Below are positions 1 through 8,031 of a stretch of 39,730 bases of DNA, piece after piece. How positions within the stretch are numbered: the first letter of the stretch is position 1; the number at the start of each line of letters is the position of its first letter. Origin of the DNA: an uncultured Methanobrevibacter sp. (GTDB lineage Archaea; Methanobacteriota; Methanobacteria; Methanobacteriales; Methanobacteriaceae); assembly GCF_902769175.1 (NCBI RefSeq), contig NZ_CACXNW010000021.1, positions 1 through 39,730 on the forward strand. Direction: 5' to 3'. The notes beneath the pieces were generated by a model. That model ran no database searches. It saw only the letters and a list, made by a program, of their open reading frames with translations, and was not told the DNA's origin. Made by a program: the position numbers and the translations under genes.

Positions 1-639
1 GAGACAGTATACACATTTTTCTTTGTCAATAACAATGCTTTCTTCACCGGTGGTTTTGTCTACTACAATAGCTTCTGCAGGACATAATTCAGCACAAGCG
101 CCACAGTAAATACATTCATCTTCACATACTTCAATTTCACCAGTTACTAAGTCAGCTCTGTTAGGTAAGGTTCTGTCAATAGTAATGGAAGCTCTTGGAC
201 ATGCTGCTTCACATTTTTTACAGAATAAACATTTGTCTTCATCAATTTCAGCTGAAGTGATGAGACTTGGATAAGCTTCATTTTCTTTAATAGAGACGCC
301 GCCAATGGTGAGGTCTAATGCACCTGCTGGACATACTCCACTACACATACCACAGAGAACACATTTGTCTTCAGCAATGCATAATTTTGCTTTGATTTCA
401 TTGTCGTTTTTGAAAAGAGCATAGTTTTGAGCAATCTTTTCATGACCACTGAAATAAGTTTCTGTGTATTTACGTTCAATAGGAGCTACTTCATCAAGAG
501 CAATAGCTTCTACAGGACAGGTTGCTTCACAAAGGCCGCAACCAATACAAACGTGATCTTTAAAGGACAAGATTCTGTCTTCTTCTGCTGATCTTTTTAT
601 ATTGAAGGTTTTGCCTTCAATTTCTTTAACGTTAACCAT
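1..639 (-). CDS. fwdF: FwdF, polyferredoxin subunit of tungsten formylmethanofuran dehydrogenase (3' end cut by window)
   Basis: An iron-sulfur wire protein feeding electrons to the enzyme that reduces CO2 onto methanofuran, the first step of methanogenesis. The visible 213 codons begin MVNVKEIEGKTFNIKRSAEE and run off the window edge. Four complete CxxCxxCxxxCP ferredoxin motifs are visible (CIGCGLCEATCP, CVLCGMCSGVCP, CLFCKKCEAACP, CIYCGACAELCP) and a fifth begins at the edge (CVYC). Known FwdF proteins carry eight [4Fe-4S] clusters, so about half is present. The ATG at 639 has a strong GGAGGT site 5 bases upstream and overlaps the stop codon of the preceding gene by 8 bases, so the two are translated together. 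The name rests on the fwdH-fwdF order known in Methanobacteriales; another polyferredoxin is the main alternative. Confidence 0.82.
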   Translation of the reverse strand, partial: MVNVKEIEGKTFNIKRSAEEDRILSFKDHVCIGCGLCEATCPVEAIALDEVAPIERKYTETYFSGHEKIAQNYALFKNDNEIKAKLCIAEDKCVLCGMCSGVCPAGALDLTIGGVSIKENEAYPSLITSAEIDEDKCLFCKKCEAACPRASITIDRTLPNRADLVTGEIEVCEDECIYCGACAELCPAEAIVVDKTTGEESIVIDKEKCVYCL

Positions 640-1090
640 TTTTTACCTCCAAAATTTCAATAGATTTTGTTGGACAGCCTTCAACACACATAAGACAGCC
701 ACAACAATAACGGGGGTTTATCTTTGCTTTAAGTGAATCTAAGCTAATAGATTTCACTTCACACAAATCTACACACAATCCACAACCAATACATCCATCG
801 TTGATCTGTGGGTCATAACGATTCATATTAAATATAGTCACGATTTGACGAATTTCTTTATAATCTCCAAATAAAACTTTTGTAATTAATATAAAATCCT
901 TAGGACTTAGTTCTAAAATAGCTTTAGCAAGTTCGATTGAATCAATAGAAATGTTCCTACCATTCAAATAGTGGGAAATTGTTGATCTGTCTACACCAAT
1001 TTGAGATGAAATCTCCTTTTGGGACAAACCTCTTTTTCTAAGTTCAACACTTTCTAAATATTTTAGTCCAGATACTATATGTTTTGGCAT
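632..1090 (-). CDS. fwdH: FwdH-type helix-turn-helix/two-[4Fe-4S] ferredoxin protein
   Basis: A 152-residue protein annotated in related methanogens as subunit H of tungsten formylmethanofuran dehydrogenase. The N-terminal third is an XRE-like helix-turn-helix (about residues 17-50, core GLSQKEISSQIGVDRSTISH). The C-terminal third holds two [4Fe-4S] motifs, CIGCGLCVDLCE (about residues 100-111) and CCGCLMCVEGCP (about 129-139). The first lacks the usual proline after the last cysteine. A DNA-binding domain fused to a ferredoxin suggests redox-linked gene control as well as, or instead of, electron transfer; that is inference. It is the first gene of the fwd operon, with ATG at 1090, a GGTGA site just upstream and an 8-base overlap with fwdF. 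Palindromic sites lie in its upstream region. Confidence 0.8.
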   Translation of the reverse strand: MPKHIVSGLKYLESVELRKRGLSQKEISSQIGVDRSTISHYLNGRNISIDSIELAKAILELSPKDFILITKVLFGDYKEIRQIVTIFNMNRYDPQINDGCIGCGLCVDLCEVKSISLDSLKAKINPRYCCGCLMCVEGCPTKSIEILEVKNG

Positions 1091-1130
1091 AAATTCACCA
1101 TGTGTACAATATTATATTAATAAAAAATTC

Positions 1131-1178
1131 TATATAAAAGGCAAGGACTCGGACTCAAGTAAAAAGACTTATATATTA
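1131..1178 (-). promoter_or_regulatory. Candidate promoter(s) of the fwdHF operon
   Basis: Read on the minus strand there are two TATA-like boxes: TAATATATAAG at about 1168-1178 and CTTTTATATA at 1131-1140. Either could place a start site 25 bases downstream, ahead of the fwdH ATG at 1090. The upstream box directly abuts the palindrome at 1180-1196, in the position where archaeal activators often sit next to BRE/TATA. The choice between boxes cannot be made from sequence alone. Confidence 0.45.
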
Positions 1179-1179
1179 C

Positions 1180-1196
1180 TGTGTACTAAATACACA
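1180..1196. promoter_or_regulatory. Palindrome TGTGTA-N5-TACACA next to the fwdH promoter
   Basis: A perfect 6+6 inverted repeat with a CTAAA spacer, immediately upstream (minus-strand sense) of a TATA-like box. The same architecture with the same 5-base spacer recurs at 1461-1479 and 1487-1501, which makes a regulator binding site likely. The protein that binds it is not known from sequence; the helix-turn-helix of FwdH and the ModE-like protein at 15390 are candidates. Confidence 0.5.
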
Positions 1197-1460
1197 AAAA
1201 TATAAATAAATTAAAGAGTATATTATAGTTTTTATCATTAAAGAAGATTATAATTATTTTTAATTTTTAAAAAAATTAATTAAATTATTTATTTAGAAAA
1301 AATAATTAATATTATTAATTTTTATAAAAAAATAATTGATTTACATCAAAAAATAAATTAGAGTTTATTTATAAATGGAAGATAAATTATATCTCCAATA
1401 TGTAAGCGATTTATCATCGAAATTTTGAAAAAATAATAAATATTTAGGCTAAACTAAAAA

Positions 1461-1501
1461 ATGTGTAGTTAATACACATAAGTAGAGTGTAGTAAGTACA
1501 C
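1461..1501. promoter_or_regulatory. Two adjacent palindromes of the same family (GTGTA-N5-TACAC)
   Basis: ATGTGTA-GTTAA-TACACAT (1461-1479) is a perfect 7+7 inverted repeat. GTGTA-GTAAG-TACAC (1487-1501) is a perfect 5+5 repeat. Their centres are 24 bases apart. They lie between the fwdHF operon and the ALP gene starting at 1792, so they could serve either direction. Confidence 0.45.
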
Positions 1502-1550
1502 AAGATAGTTTTTATGATTGAAAACTAATGAAAAATTAAAAAAAAATTTT

Positions 1551-1679
1551 ATAAAAATTATAGAGAAAAATGAGGAAAATTAAAAATAATATAATAAAAA
1601 TTATAGAGAAAAATGAGGAAAATTAAAAAAAATTTTATAAAAATAATAGAATAAAATGAGGAAATTTAAAGAAAATATT
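1551..1679. repeat. Three degenerate 43-bp tandem repeats upstream of an ALP gene
   Basis: Units begin at 1551, 1594 and 1637 with ATAAAAATTATAGA or a close variant, and each contains AAATGAGGAAA. Units 1 and 2 are nearly identical and unit 3 has diverged. The GAGGAAA core resembles the ribosome binding sites of the ALP genes at 32263 and 34801. The rest of the 1091-1791 gap is very AT-rich with no supportable gene. Confidence 0.6.
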
Positions 1680-1791
1680 ATAAATTTTTATAGAAAAATC
1701 AGCAAGATATGCAATTAAAAAAAAATTAGATAATAATATATATTAATCCATATAAAAATTATTATGACTTTAAACTTTTTAGGGGAAAAAC

Positions 1792-4700
1792 ATGAAAAAC
1801 AGAAAATATTTCTGCATTATGCTAATATTGCTTATTAGTTTAATCAGCATTTCTGCAGTTAGTGCTGCAGATGATTATAATAATATTCATAGCATAAATG
1901 CAAATGAAAAACTAATTTTAGAAGAAAGCATCAATGAAGATGTTTCAAATGCAGCAAGCGAAGAAATTAATTTAGAAGAAAGCATCAATGAAGATGTTTC
2001 AAATGCAGCAAGTGAAGAACTTATTTTAGAAGAAACTGATGAACATTTCAGTACAGATGAAACAAAAGCAACTGATTTGGATTCATCAAATGAAGCTATC
2101 ACAGATCATATTGATGAAAAATTAAATAGTGAAATCAATGATAATGAAATAAGCAGCAATGATATGGAAAACATATTGAAAAATGATTCCCAATCAAATC
2201 TAAGCAATGAAAACATTCATATCAACGTCACTCAAGAAAATAACTTTTTATACCTCACTGCCATTGACAGCGAAGGTAATATCATAACTGAAGGTGATTT
2301 CACTCTCACTTCCGAAGATGGATACTCAGTGAAAGGAAGTCTTTATGGAATGCCAGGCATTATGTTCAATCTTTTTGCTTTGCCATATGATGAATACCCA
2401 CAAGCCCTCAAGATTGATTTCATAGATGATGAAGGCCAAACAGGCAATGCAAGCTATTTTGCCTCTTTAGAGAATACATTAATTGCACATGATGTCGTTG
2501 ATGAATTTACATTTGAGGTTAGCTTTTTAGCATAAAACTATCTTCCCGCTTTTGGAAGATATGTGCGTTTCAAGATTTTTTATGAAAATGGGGACCCTAT
2601 TACTGAAGTGAATATATTAACAGACCGTGATGGGAAAGTCAATTTTGACTATGCCCTTGACCCTGGCAATTACACTGTTTATGTTGTAAATACTGCAATA
2701 TCACAATCTGGAATTTACAACTGGAAGATTTCCAAGAGAAACATAGCCAAAGAAACTAGAATCGATGCTAGAATCGAAGGTTATGAACTGAAATTCACAA
2801 TTTTAGACGGATTAGATAATCCAATTAATGAACCCTTGGACCTCTATGTTAACGATACATTTTATGAAAAGATTCGAGGAGGCCACTATAATGTCTATCA
2901 ATTGGGAGAAGGCCATCAGGAATTTTATTTAGAGTATAATGACCCTCATTACTTTAGGTCACGCCTCATTAAGTGTTGACCTCAACAAAACAATCATAGT
3001 TGAAGATTCATTTTATAATACAACTAAAGTCATCGCTCAACTCCTTGATTATGAAGGAAATCCGATTAAGTTTACTGGGGCTTCATTATATCTTGACGAA
3101 GAGTTGTATTATAATCAAACCGATGAAGAAGGTTATGTGGGATATGACTTAAATTTATTGCCTGGCAAATATGAACTTAGAATCAGCAATCCATTATCTA
3201 CACAATCAAAATATTTCAGTTTGGAAGTTCTTGAAGAATATGATGCAAAAAAAGCGTCCTTTAATATCTATCAAGACAATTATAAATTAATTATTTCTGC
3301 AATCGACTTTTATGGAAATAAAATAAATGATGGAAGTATCCAAATAGAATATGGGGAAACAATTACCCTGCCAATAGTTAACGGATCTGTAACATTCATT
3401 TATGTCAACCCTAAAAACATCTATGATATGGAAGAAACTTTAACAATCAGATTAAAAAAATCATAACTACTACGCAGTCGAAACAAGTTACCTATTTAAT
3501 GCAATAGACACAATTATTGCAAGTGATGTTCGCCCAGGAAATAAATTCAATGCAACAATGCTAGACATGGACAAAAACCCAATAAAAGGTATGGAAGTCG
3601 TATTTAGATTATACGATCGTGGATACTATACATCTGTAGGCAATATCACTGGAATAACTGATGAGAATGGTGTTGCATCAATTGAAGCAGGGGAAGAGTA
3701 TTTCGATTATATCGTTTCCATAAACAATGATGTCACATATCAAAGCAAATCATATGTTTGGACCAATAAATTAAATATCAATATGACTCCTATTATGGAT
3801 TATTATGATGAAAACACTGAAATTTTCTATATCAATGGACATAATCTCAGATTCAAATTGGATGATGATGCAACAGGCTTAGTTGGAATCGATACTGATG
3901 ATGAATATTGGAGCGAAGAAATCATTGACGGATACTGTTCATTATACCTATTGGAATTGAAAAGATATGATGCAATAATATATTATTTTGGAGATTCAAA
4001 ATACATGGAAAAAATGTTCAACTATACCTTTATTGCATCTAAAATGAAAACTCTAAACATGAGCATTTCAGAAGACTTGGTTATTGGTTATTTAGATGGC
4101 AGCAAGTTTATTGTCAATTTGACAAATGGCCAAGATCCAATTTCAAATGCAACTGTTGAAATAAGAATGGGGAATATGACATACAGTGCAGCTACTGATG
4201 ATAATGGAATTATTGAGCTTCCTATTGATTTGTCTGCTAGAGCATATGATGTTCTTGTAAGCTATAAAGGAAGTCCAACTTATCTTCCTATGAATAAAAC
4301 AACAAGGCTGACTGTAAGTAAGGTAGACAGCATCTTGACTGCAGCTAACATTACTGCAACCTACAACATAAATAAGGACTTTGTAATCAGCTTAAAGGAC
4401 AGTCAAGGAAATCCAATAAGAGACTCTCCAGTCTTTGTTGATCTAAATGGCCTTAGAATCCATATGACAGATTCAAATGGACAAATAAAGATAGGAACAA
4501 AATCCCTGAAAGCAGGAAGCTATGTTGCAAATATTGTATTCGTTGGAAACAAGAACTATGAATCTTCAAGCGCTACAGCAAATGTGACTATTAAAAAGGA
4601 TTCTACAAAAATAACTGCAAAGGCAGTAAGCACAACATACAATGTTAATAAGAATCTCATAATCACCTTAAAGGACAGTTTAGGAAAAGCAATTAAAGGT

Positions 4701-5171
4701 GCTAAACTTACTGTCAAAATAGGAAACAGCGCTAAAAAGTACACAACTGACAAAAATGGTCAAGTTAAGGTAGCTGTTGGCAAATTGGTTCCAAAAACCT
4801 ACACTGCAAGAATAAGCTTTGCAGGAGACAATAACTATATTAAATCTTCAGCTAGCGCTAAAATTGTAGTGAAAAAGGCAAAGGTTAAATTAACAGCCAA
4901 AGCAAAAGCATTTAAGCGTAAAGTTAAAGTTAAAAAATACATTGCAACCTTAAAAAACAACAAGAACAAGGCAATTAAAAAAGTCAAACTGACTTTGAGA
5001 GTCAAAGGAAAAACATATATTGCCAAAACCAACAACAAAGGTCAAGCAATATTTAATATTAAGAACTTAAATGCTAAAGGCAAATTTACTGCAGCAATTA
5101 AGTTTGCAGGAAACAAATACTACAAAATGACAAGCAAAAAAAGTTATAATAAGTATAAGGTAATTGCATAA
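1792..5171 (+). pseudogene. Adhesin-like surface protein, interrupted by one stop codon and two frameshifts
   Basis: A secreted Ig-like repeat protein of about 1,120 residues if repaired. It starts at ATG 1792 with a signal peptide (MKNRKYFCIMLILLISLISI, then SAVSAADD). An acidic low-complexity stretch with a two-copy 18-residue repeat follows, then a series of Ig-like or carboxypeptidase-regulatory-like modules. The gene ends with two lysine-rich Ig-like domains close to those of the ALP at 21211. Breaks are an in-frame TAA at 2533-2535 (reading resumes in the same frame); a one-base insertion near 2960, where removing one base joins YFRSR to SLSVDLNKT; and an extra A in the A7 run at 3454-3460, where removing one restores RLKNHNYYAVE. 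Coding sequence between breaks is well preserved, so damage is recent, an assembly error, or in the A-run phase-variable. No C-terminal membrane helix is present. Confidence 0.8.
1918..2025 (+). repeat. In-frame 54-bp direct repeat in the acidic N-terminal region of the ALP
   Basis: Two nearly identical 54-base units (1918-1971 and 1972-2025) each encode the 18-residue block that begins LEESINEDVSNAASEE. A third partial unit (LEET) follows. Such in-frame repeats allow length variation of the stalk just after the signal peptide. Confidence 0.75.
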
Positions 5172-5311
5172 AACAATTACAATAAGATTAAAAATAGTTT
5201 TTAAAAAAAGTAATTGCACAAAGCAATCACAATAAAATTAAAAATAGTTTTTAAAAAAAGTAATTGCACAAAGCAATCACCAAAAAATAAAAAAATAGTT
5301 TTTAAAAAAAA
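5161..5311 (+). repeat. Three 50-bp tandem repeats starting over the ALP stop codon
   Basis: Units start at 5161, 5211 and 5261. The first contains the last codons and TAA of the ALP gene (GTAATTGCATAA); in later units the stop has become CACAAA. Each unit carries TTAAAAATAGTTTTTAA, which can form a hairpin, so the duplication multiplies a terminator-like signal. The short open frame through this stretch (5214-5399) is a by-product of the repeats. Confidence 0.75.
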
Positions 5312-5340
5312 GAGCATTTTTGCTCTTTCTTCTTCTTTTT
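5311..5340 (+). terminator. Hairpin AGAGCA-TTTT-TGCTCT followed by a T-rich tract
   Basis: A perfect 6-bp stem (5311-5316 with 5321-5326) is followed by TTCTTCTTCTTTTTTT. It sits just after the third 50-bp repeat and would end transcription from the ALP gene. Confidence 0.6.
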
Positions 5341-5482
5341 TTAAAATTGTAAAAAAGCTAAAACTTAAAAATCAAAATATTCTTTTTTACATAAAATAAA
5401 ATTAATGAAAAAAAATTAAAATTTTCTATTTTACTTAAAAATAAATTCATGAAATGATTAAATCTTAAAATTAAATATTCAA

Positions 5483-6421
5483 TTATAAGTTCTCTTCCTT
5501 ATAGTAAGGTTCCCTATTATGAATTCCCTTTAAGAATAAATCTATAAGCTCTTCATCTGAGGCTCCTTCTCTAATGAATCCAATTAAATCTACAAGATTA
5601 TCATTTCTAAGCAAACATGGCTTGATCTTACCTTCAGGAGTTATTCTTAATCTTGTACAATTCTTGCAGAAATTGGTATTGTCTACAGGGTGAACAACTT
5701 CTATCTCACCGCCATCCATGAAATATTTCTTACGGTCCTGCATAAATGGCCTAACTTTAATTTCATCTGCAATTTCAGCAAGGTGCTTTTCAAACTCAGC
5801 TAATGGGTAATGATACTTTGAGTTGAAGTCATTGTCATCACAGCTTTCAGATTCAATAATCTCAATAAGCTGAAGTATGACACCATGTTCTTTAGTAAAT
5901 TCGAACATGTCAAAAATATCATTATGGTTGATATTATTCATAACTACCATGTTTATCTTAACTGGATATAGGCCAACTGAACAAGATTCTATGATTCCAT
6001 CCTTAACTCTGTTTAAAACATTTTTCCCTACAATCATTTGATAGGTTTCTTCATTAAGTGTGTCTAAACTGACATTAACTCTGTCTAATCCTGCATCGTA
6101 TAATGGTTGGGCTAAATTGTCTAAATTTATACCATTGGTGGTGATTGAAATATCCTTGAAATCAAGTGAATTTATCTTTTCCACAATCTCAACTATGTCT
6201 GGCCTGATTAATGGTTCGCCTCCAGACAAACGTATTTTCTCAACACCTAATTTCTTTGCAATTCTGCAGATTTCATAAATTTCATCTGAAGTCATTTCAG
6301 AAGAGGATTCCAACATCCCATCATGGTGACAATATATGCAATCTACATTGCAACGATTGGTGATGGAAATCCTAAGTGAAATAATCGGTCTTTCATAATC
6401 GTCTCTAACTTTATCCTTCAT
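5483..6421 (-). CDS. moaA: MoaA, GTP 3',8-cyclase (molybdopterin biosynthesis, radical SAM)
   Basis: Catalyses the first step of molybdopterin synthesis, rearranging GTP to 3',8-cyclo-7,8-dihydro-GTP with S-adenosylmethionine. The 312-residue protein carries the radical-SAM cluster motif CNVDCIYC (C24, C28, C31), the SAM-binding segment [12 protein letters not shown], and the second MoaA cluster ligands C252, C255 and C269 in [19 protein letters not shown]. The two arginines of the CTRLR motif are those that support catalysis in bacterial MoaA. The C-terminus ends EPYYKEENL, without the Gly-Gly tail of bacterial MoaA. It is the last gene of the minus-strand cofactor cluster with mobB and presumably supplies FdhA and the Fwd enzyme. 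Confidence 0.9.
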   Translation of the reverse strand: MKDKVRDDYERPIISLRISITNRCNVDCIYCHHDGMLESSSEMTSDEIYEICRIAKKLGVEKIRLSGGEPLIRPDIVEIVEKINSLDFKDISITTNGINLDNLAQPLYDAGLDRVNVSLDTLNEETYQMIVGKNVLNRVKDGIIESCSVGLYPVKINMVVMNNINHNDIFDMFEFTKEHGVILQLIEIIESESCDDNDFNSKYHYPLAEFEKHLAEIADEIKVRPFMQDRKKYFMDGGEIEVVHPVDNTNFCKNCTRLRITPEGKIKPCLLRNDNLVDLIGFIREGASDEELIDLFLKGIHNREPYYKEENL

Positions 6422-6574
6422 CCATAAGCCCCAAATTCAATTTATTCAATGTAAAATAATTTAATAATAACTTAATAAAAATTTAATAATAATTTAATAA
6501 TAATTTAAGCTAATTAAAAAAGTTAATAAGGAATAAAAAATGAAAAAATTAAATTTTTCATAATAATATCTGAA

Positions 6575-6760
6575 TTATTCATTATCAATTGTAATTTCAA
6601 CAGTTTTAACTTCATCTACACCATATTTAGAAGTTTTAATGGCTTTTAATAATCCAAGAATGGTTTCCTTAATGATATCATCAGTGAATTTATTCAATTC
6701 AATATCATTTCCATTGATCACTAAATTAACCTTGTTATCAAAATCTTTATTATCGCTCAT
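6575..6760 (-). CDS. 61-residue stand-alone homologue of the MobB C-terminal domain
   Basis: A small soluble protein of unknown function. After a short N-terminus (MSDNKDFDNK) it aligns along its whole length with the last ~55 residues of the neighbouring MobB: VNLVINGNDIELNKF against VNLAIDGVNIGLNRF, then IIKETILGLL against YIKETILGIL, then KYGVDE against EYGVED. The ATG at 6760 has GGTGA 5 bases upstream. It lies between mobB (67-base gap) and moaA on the same strand, so co-transcription is likely. By inference it is a duplicated accessory domain that may pair with MobB or bind the same partner. Confidence 0.75.
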   Translation of the reverse strand: MSDNKDFDNKVNLVINGNDIELNKFTDDIIKETILGLLKAIKTSKYGVDEVKTVEITIDNE

Positions 6761-6827
6761 TAAATCACCGAAATTTTCTCTAAAATTATTGATTTTATAT
6801 TTTGAATATATCTGTAAAAGTTATATT

Positions 6828-7535
6828 TTATTCCTTTTTATTCTTAATAGTTATGTCAATATTATCCAAATCCTCAACACCATACTCTTTGATTTTAAGA
6901 GGTGTCAATATGCCTAAGATAGTTTCCTTAATGTAATTGCTGACAAACCTATTCAATCCAATGTTTACTCCATCAATAGCTAAATTGACTTCAGCTTGAG
7001 TTTCTGGATTATAATCCAATTTTCCTTGTGCAAAAGCCTGACCTATAATGCTTGCATCATTATATCCACAGTCATTGACGAATAAAGTTTCTAAAATGTC
7101 ATATGCCCTTTCCTCTACAAGGTCAACCAATTCCAATAGCTCTTCATCTGTGATTTCAAATGAGTTGACTACCTTAATTGTGTATTCATCCTTGACTTCT
7201 TCACAAGTTGCTATTTTAGCATATGGATAAGCCTTAAATCCTTCTATAACTACAAAATCAGGATTTTCCATAAGCTTTATTATGAAAAGAATTCTCTCTA
7301 AATCAAGTCTTTCATTAATATTGAAGTATGTTCTTCCTCCAATTCCTACAACAAAATCAGAACCAGACTCCATTTGCTTATAGGTGTCTGTTCCCTCATG
7401 GTCCATCTCCATTTTATGATGAGAATGCTTAATGCTTGCTACCTTAAAGTTTCTATTGGTAAGCTCTTTTATTATTTTGCTTGTAAGTGAAGTTTTGCCA
7501 GTATTCTTTAAGCCAACTATTGAAATAATTCTCAT
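6828..7535 (-). CDS. mobB: MobB, molybdopterin-guanine dinucleotide biosynthesis GTPase, with extra C-terminal domain
   Basis: A GTP-binding accessory protein for adding the nucleotide to molybdopterin. The N-terminus has the P-loop GLKNTGKTS (residues 8-16), followed by the MobB-type segments SIKHSHH and DTYKQMESGSDFVVG. The typical MobB domain is about 170 residues; this protein has 235. The extra tail (about residues 175-235) is the domain shared with the 61-residue protein immediately downstream. ATG 7535 has GGTG just upstream, and a TATA-like ATTAATATAATAG lies near 7593-7605. MGD-type cofactor is needed by FdhA, encoded 0.5 kb upstream on the same strand. Confidence 0.85.
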   Translation of the reverse strand: MRIISIVGLKNTGKTSLTSKIIKELTNRNFKVASIKHSHHKMEMDHEGTDTYKQMESGSDFVVGIGGRTYFNINERLDLERILFIIKLMENPDFVVIEGFKAYPYAKIATCEEVKDEYTIKVVNSFEITDEELLELVDLVEERAYDILETLFVNDCGYNDASIIGQAFAQGKLDYNPETQAEVNLAIDGVNIGLNRFVSNYIKETILGILTPLKIKEYGVEDLDNIDITIKNKKE

Positions 7536-8031
7536 TTTTACACCATAATTTGATTTTGCTTAATTGGAAACAAAATAATCTTTTTATCAATACTATTATA
7601 TTAATCATATGAATATTAATCACTTTCTAAATTTAAGTTATCCTAATAATTTTATCCAGAAATTGATCTATTCCAAAATTTAATTTATTCAAAAAAATTT
7701 CCATCAATCATAGATAGGACTATCTAAGCCATATAAATTCCTCAAAAAAATAGATTGACAAAAATATGTGAATAAATTAAATTTAAGAACAAATAAACTA
7801 TTTAAAATTAATTTTTTAATAAAATAATTTAAAAAATAGTTTTCATTTGAAATGAGTGAATAAGAGGTGCCTATTTTAAAAATTATAATATTAAAAAAAT
7901 ATTACTTAAAAGACTTAAATGATTTAAAAAAATAAAAAAATAATTAATAATAATTTAATAACGATAAAAATTATTTAAAATAACTTAAATCATTAAAAAT
8001 TATTAAAAATTAAAATTTTCTATTTTTATGC
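7536..8031. other. AT-rich intergenic stretch between mobB and fdhB
   Basis: About 500 bases with no open frame that looks coding. It holds the probable mobB promoter near 7593-7605 and the 3' flank of fdhB, which on the minus strand is rich in T-runs that could end transcription. I see no repeat or RNA gene in it. Confidence 0.5.

Noticed and set aside
1551..1679. CRISPR array
   Set aside because: Units are contiguous 43-bp tandem copies with no unique spacers and no cas genes nearby. No other array-like pattern was seen in the window.
2533..2535. Stop-codon recoding (for example pyrrolysine) as an explanation for the many in-frame stops
   Set aside because: TAA, TAG and TGA are all seen, mixed with frameshifts, and central enzymes have no in-frame stops. 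Ordinary decay or sequence error explains most; only the paired DUF2149 UAA codons remain puzzling.
5214..5399. Open frame of 61 codons downstream of the first ALP
   Set aside because: It is produced by the 50-bp tandem repeats, has no ribosome site and its composition is only Lys/Ile/Phe from A/T runs.
6575..6760. The 61-codon ORF as a spurious frame
   Set aside because: Rejected as noise at first for its size, then kept as a real gene because it matches the MobB C-terminal domain end to end and has a GGTGA site.
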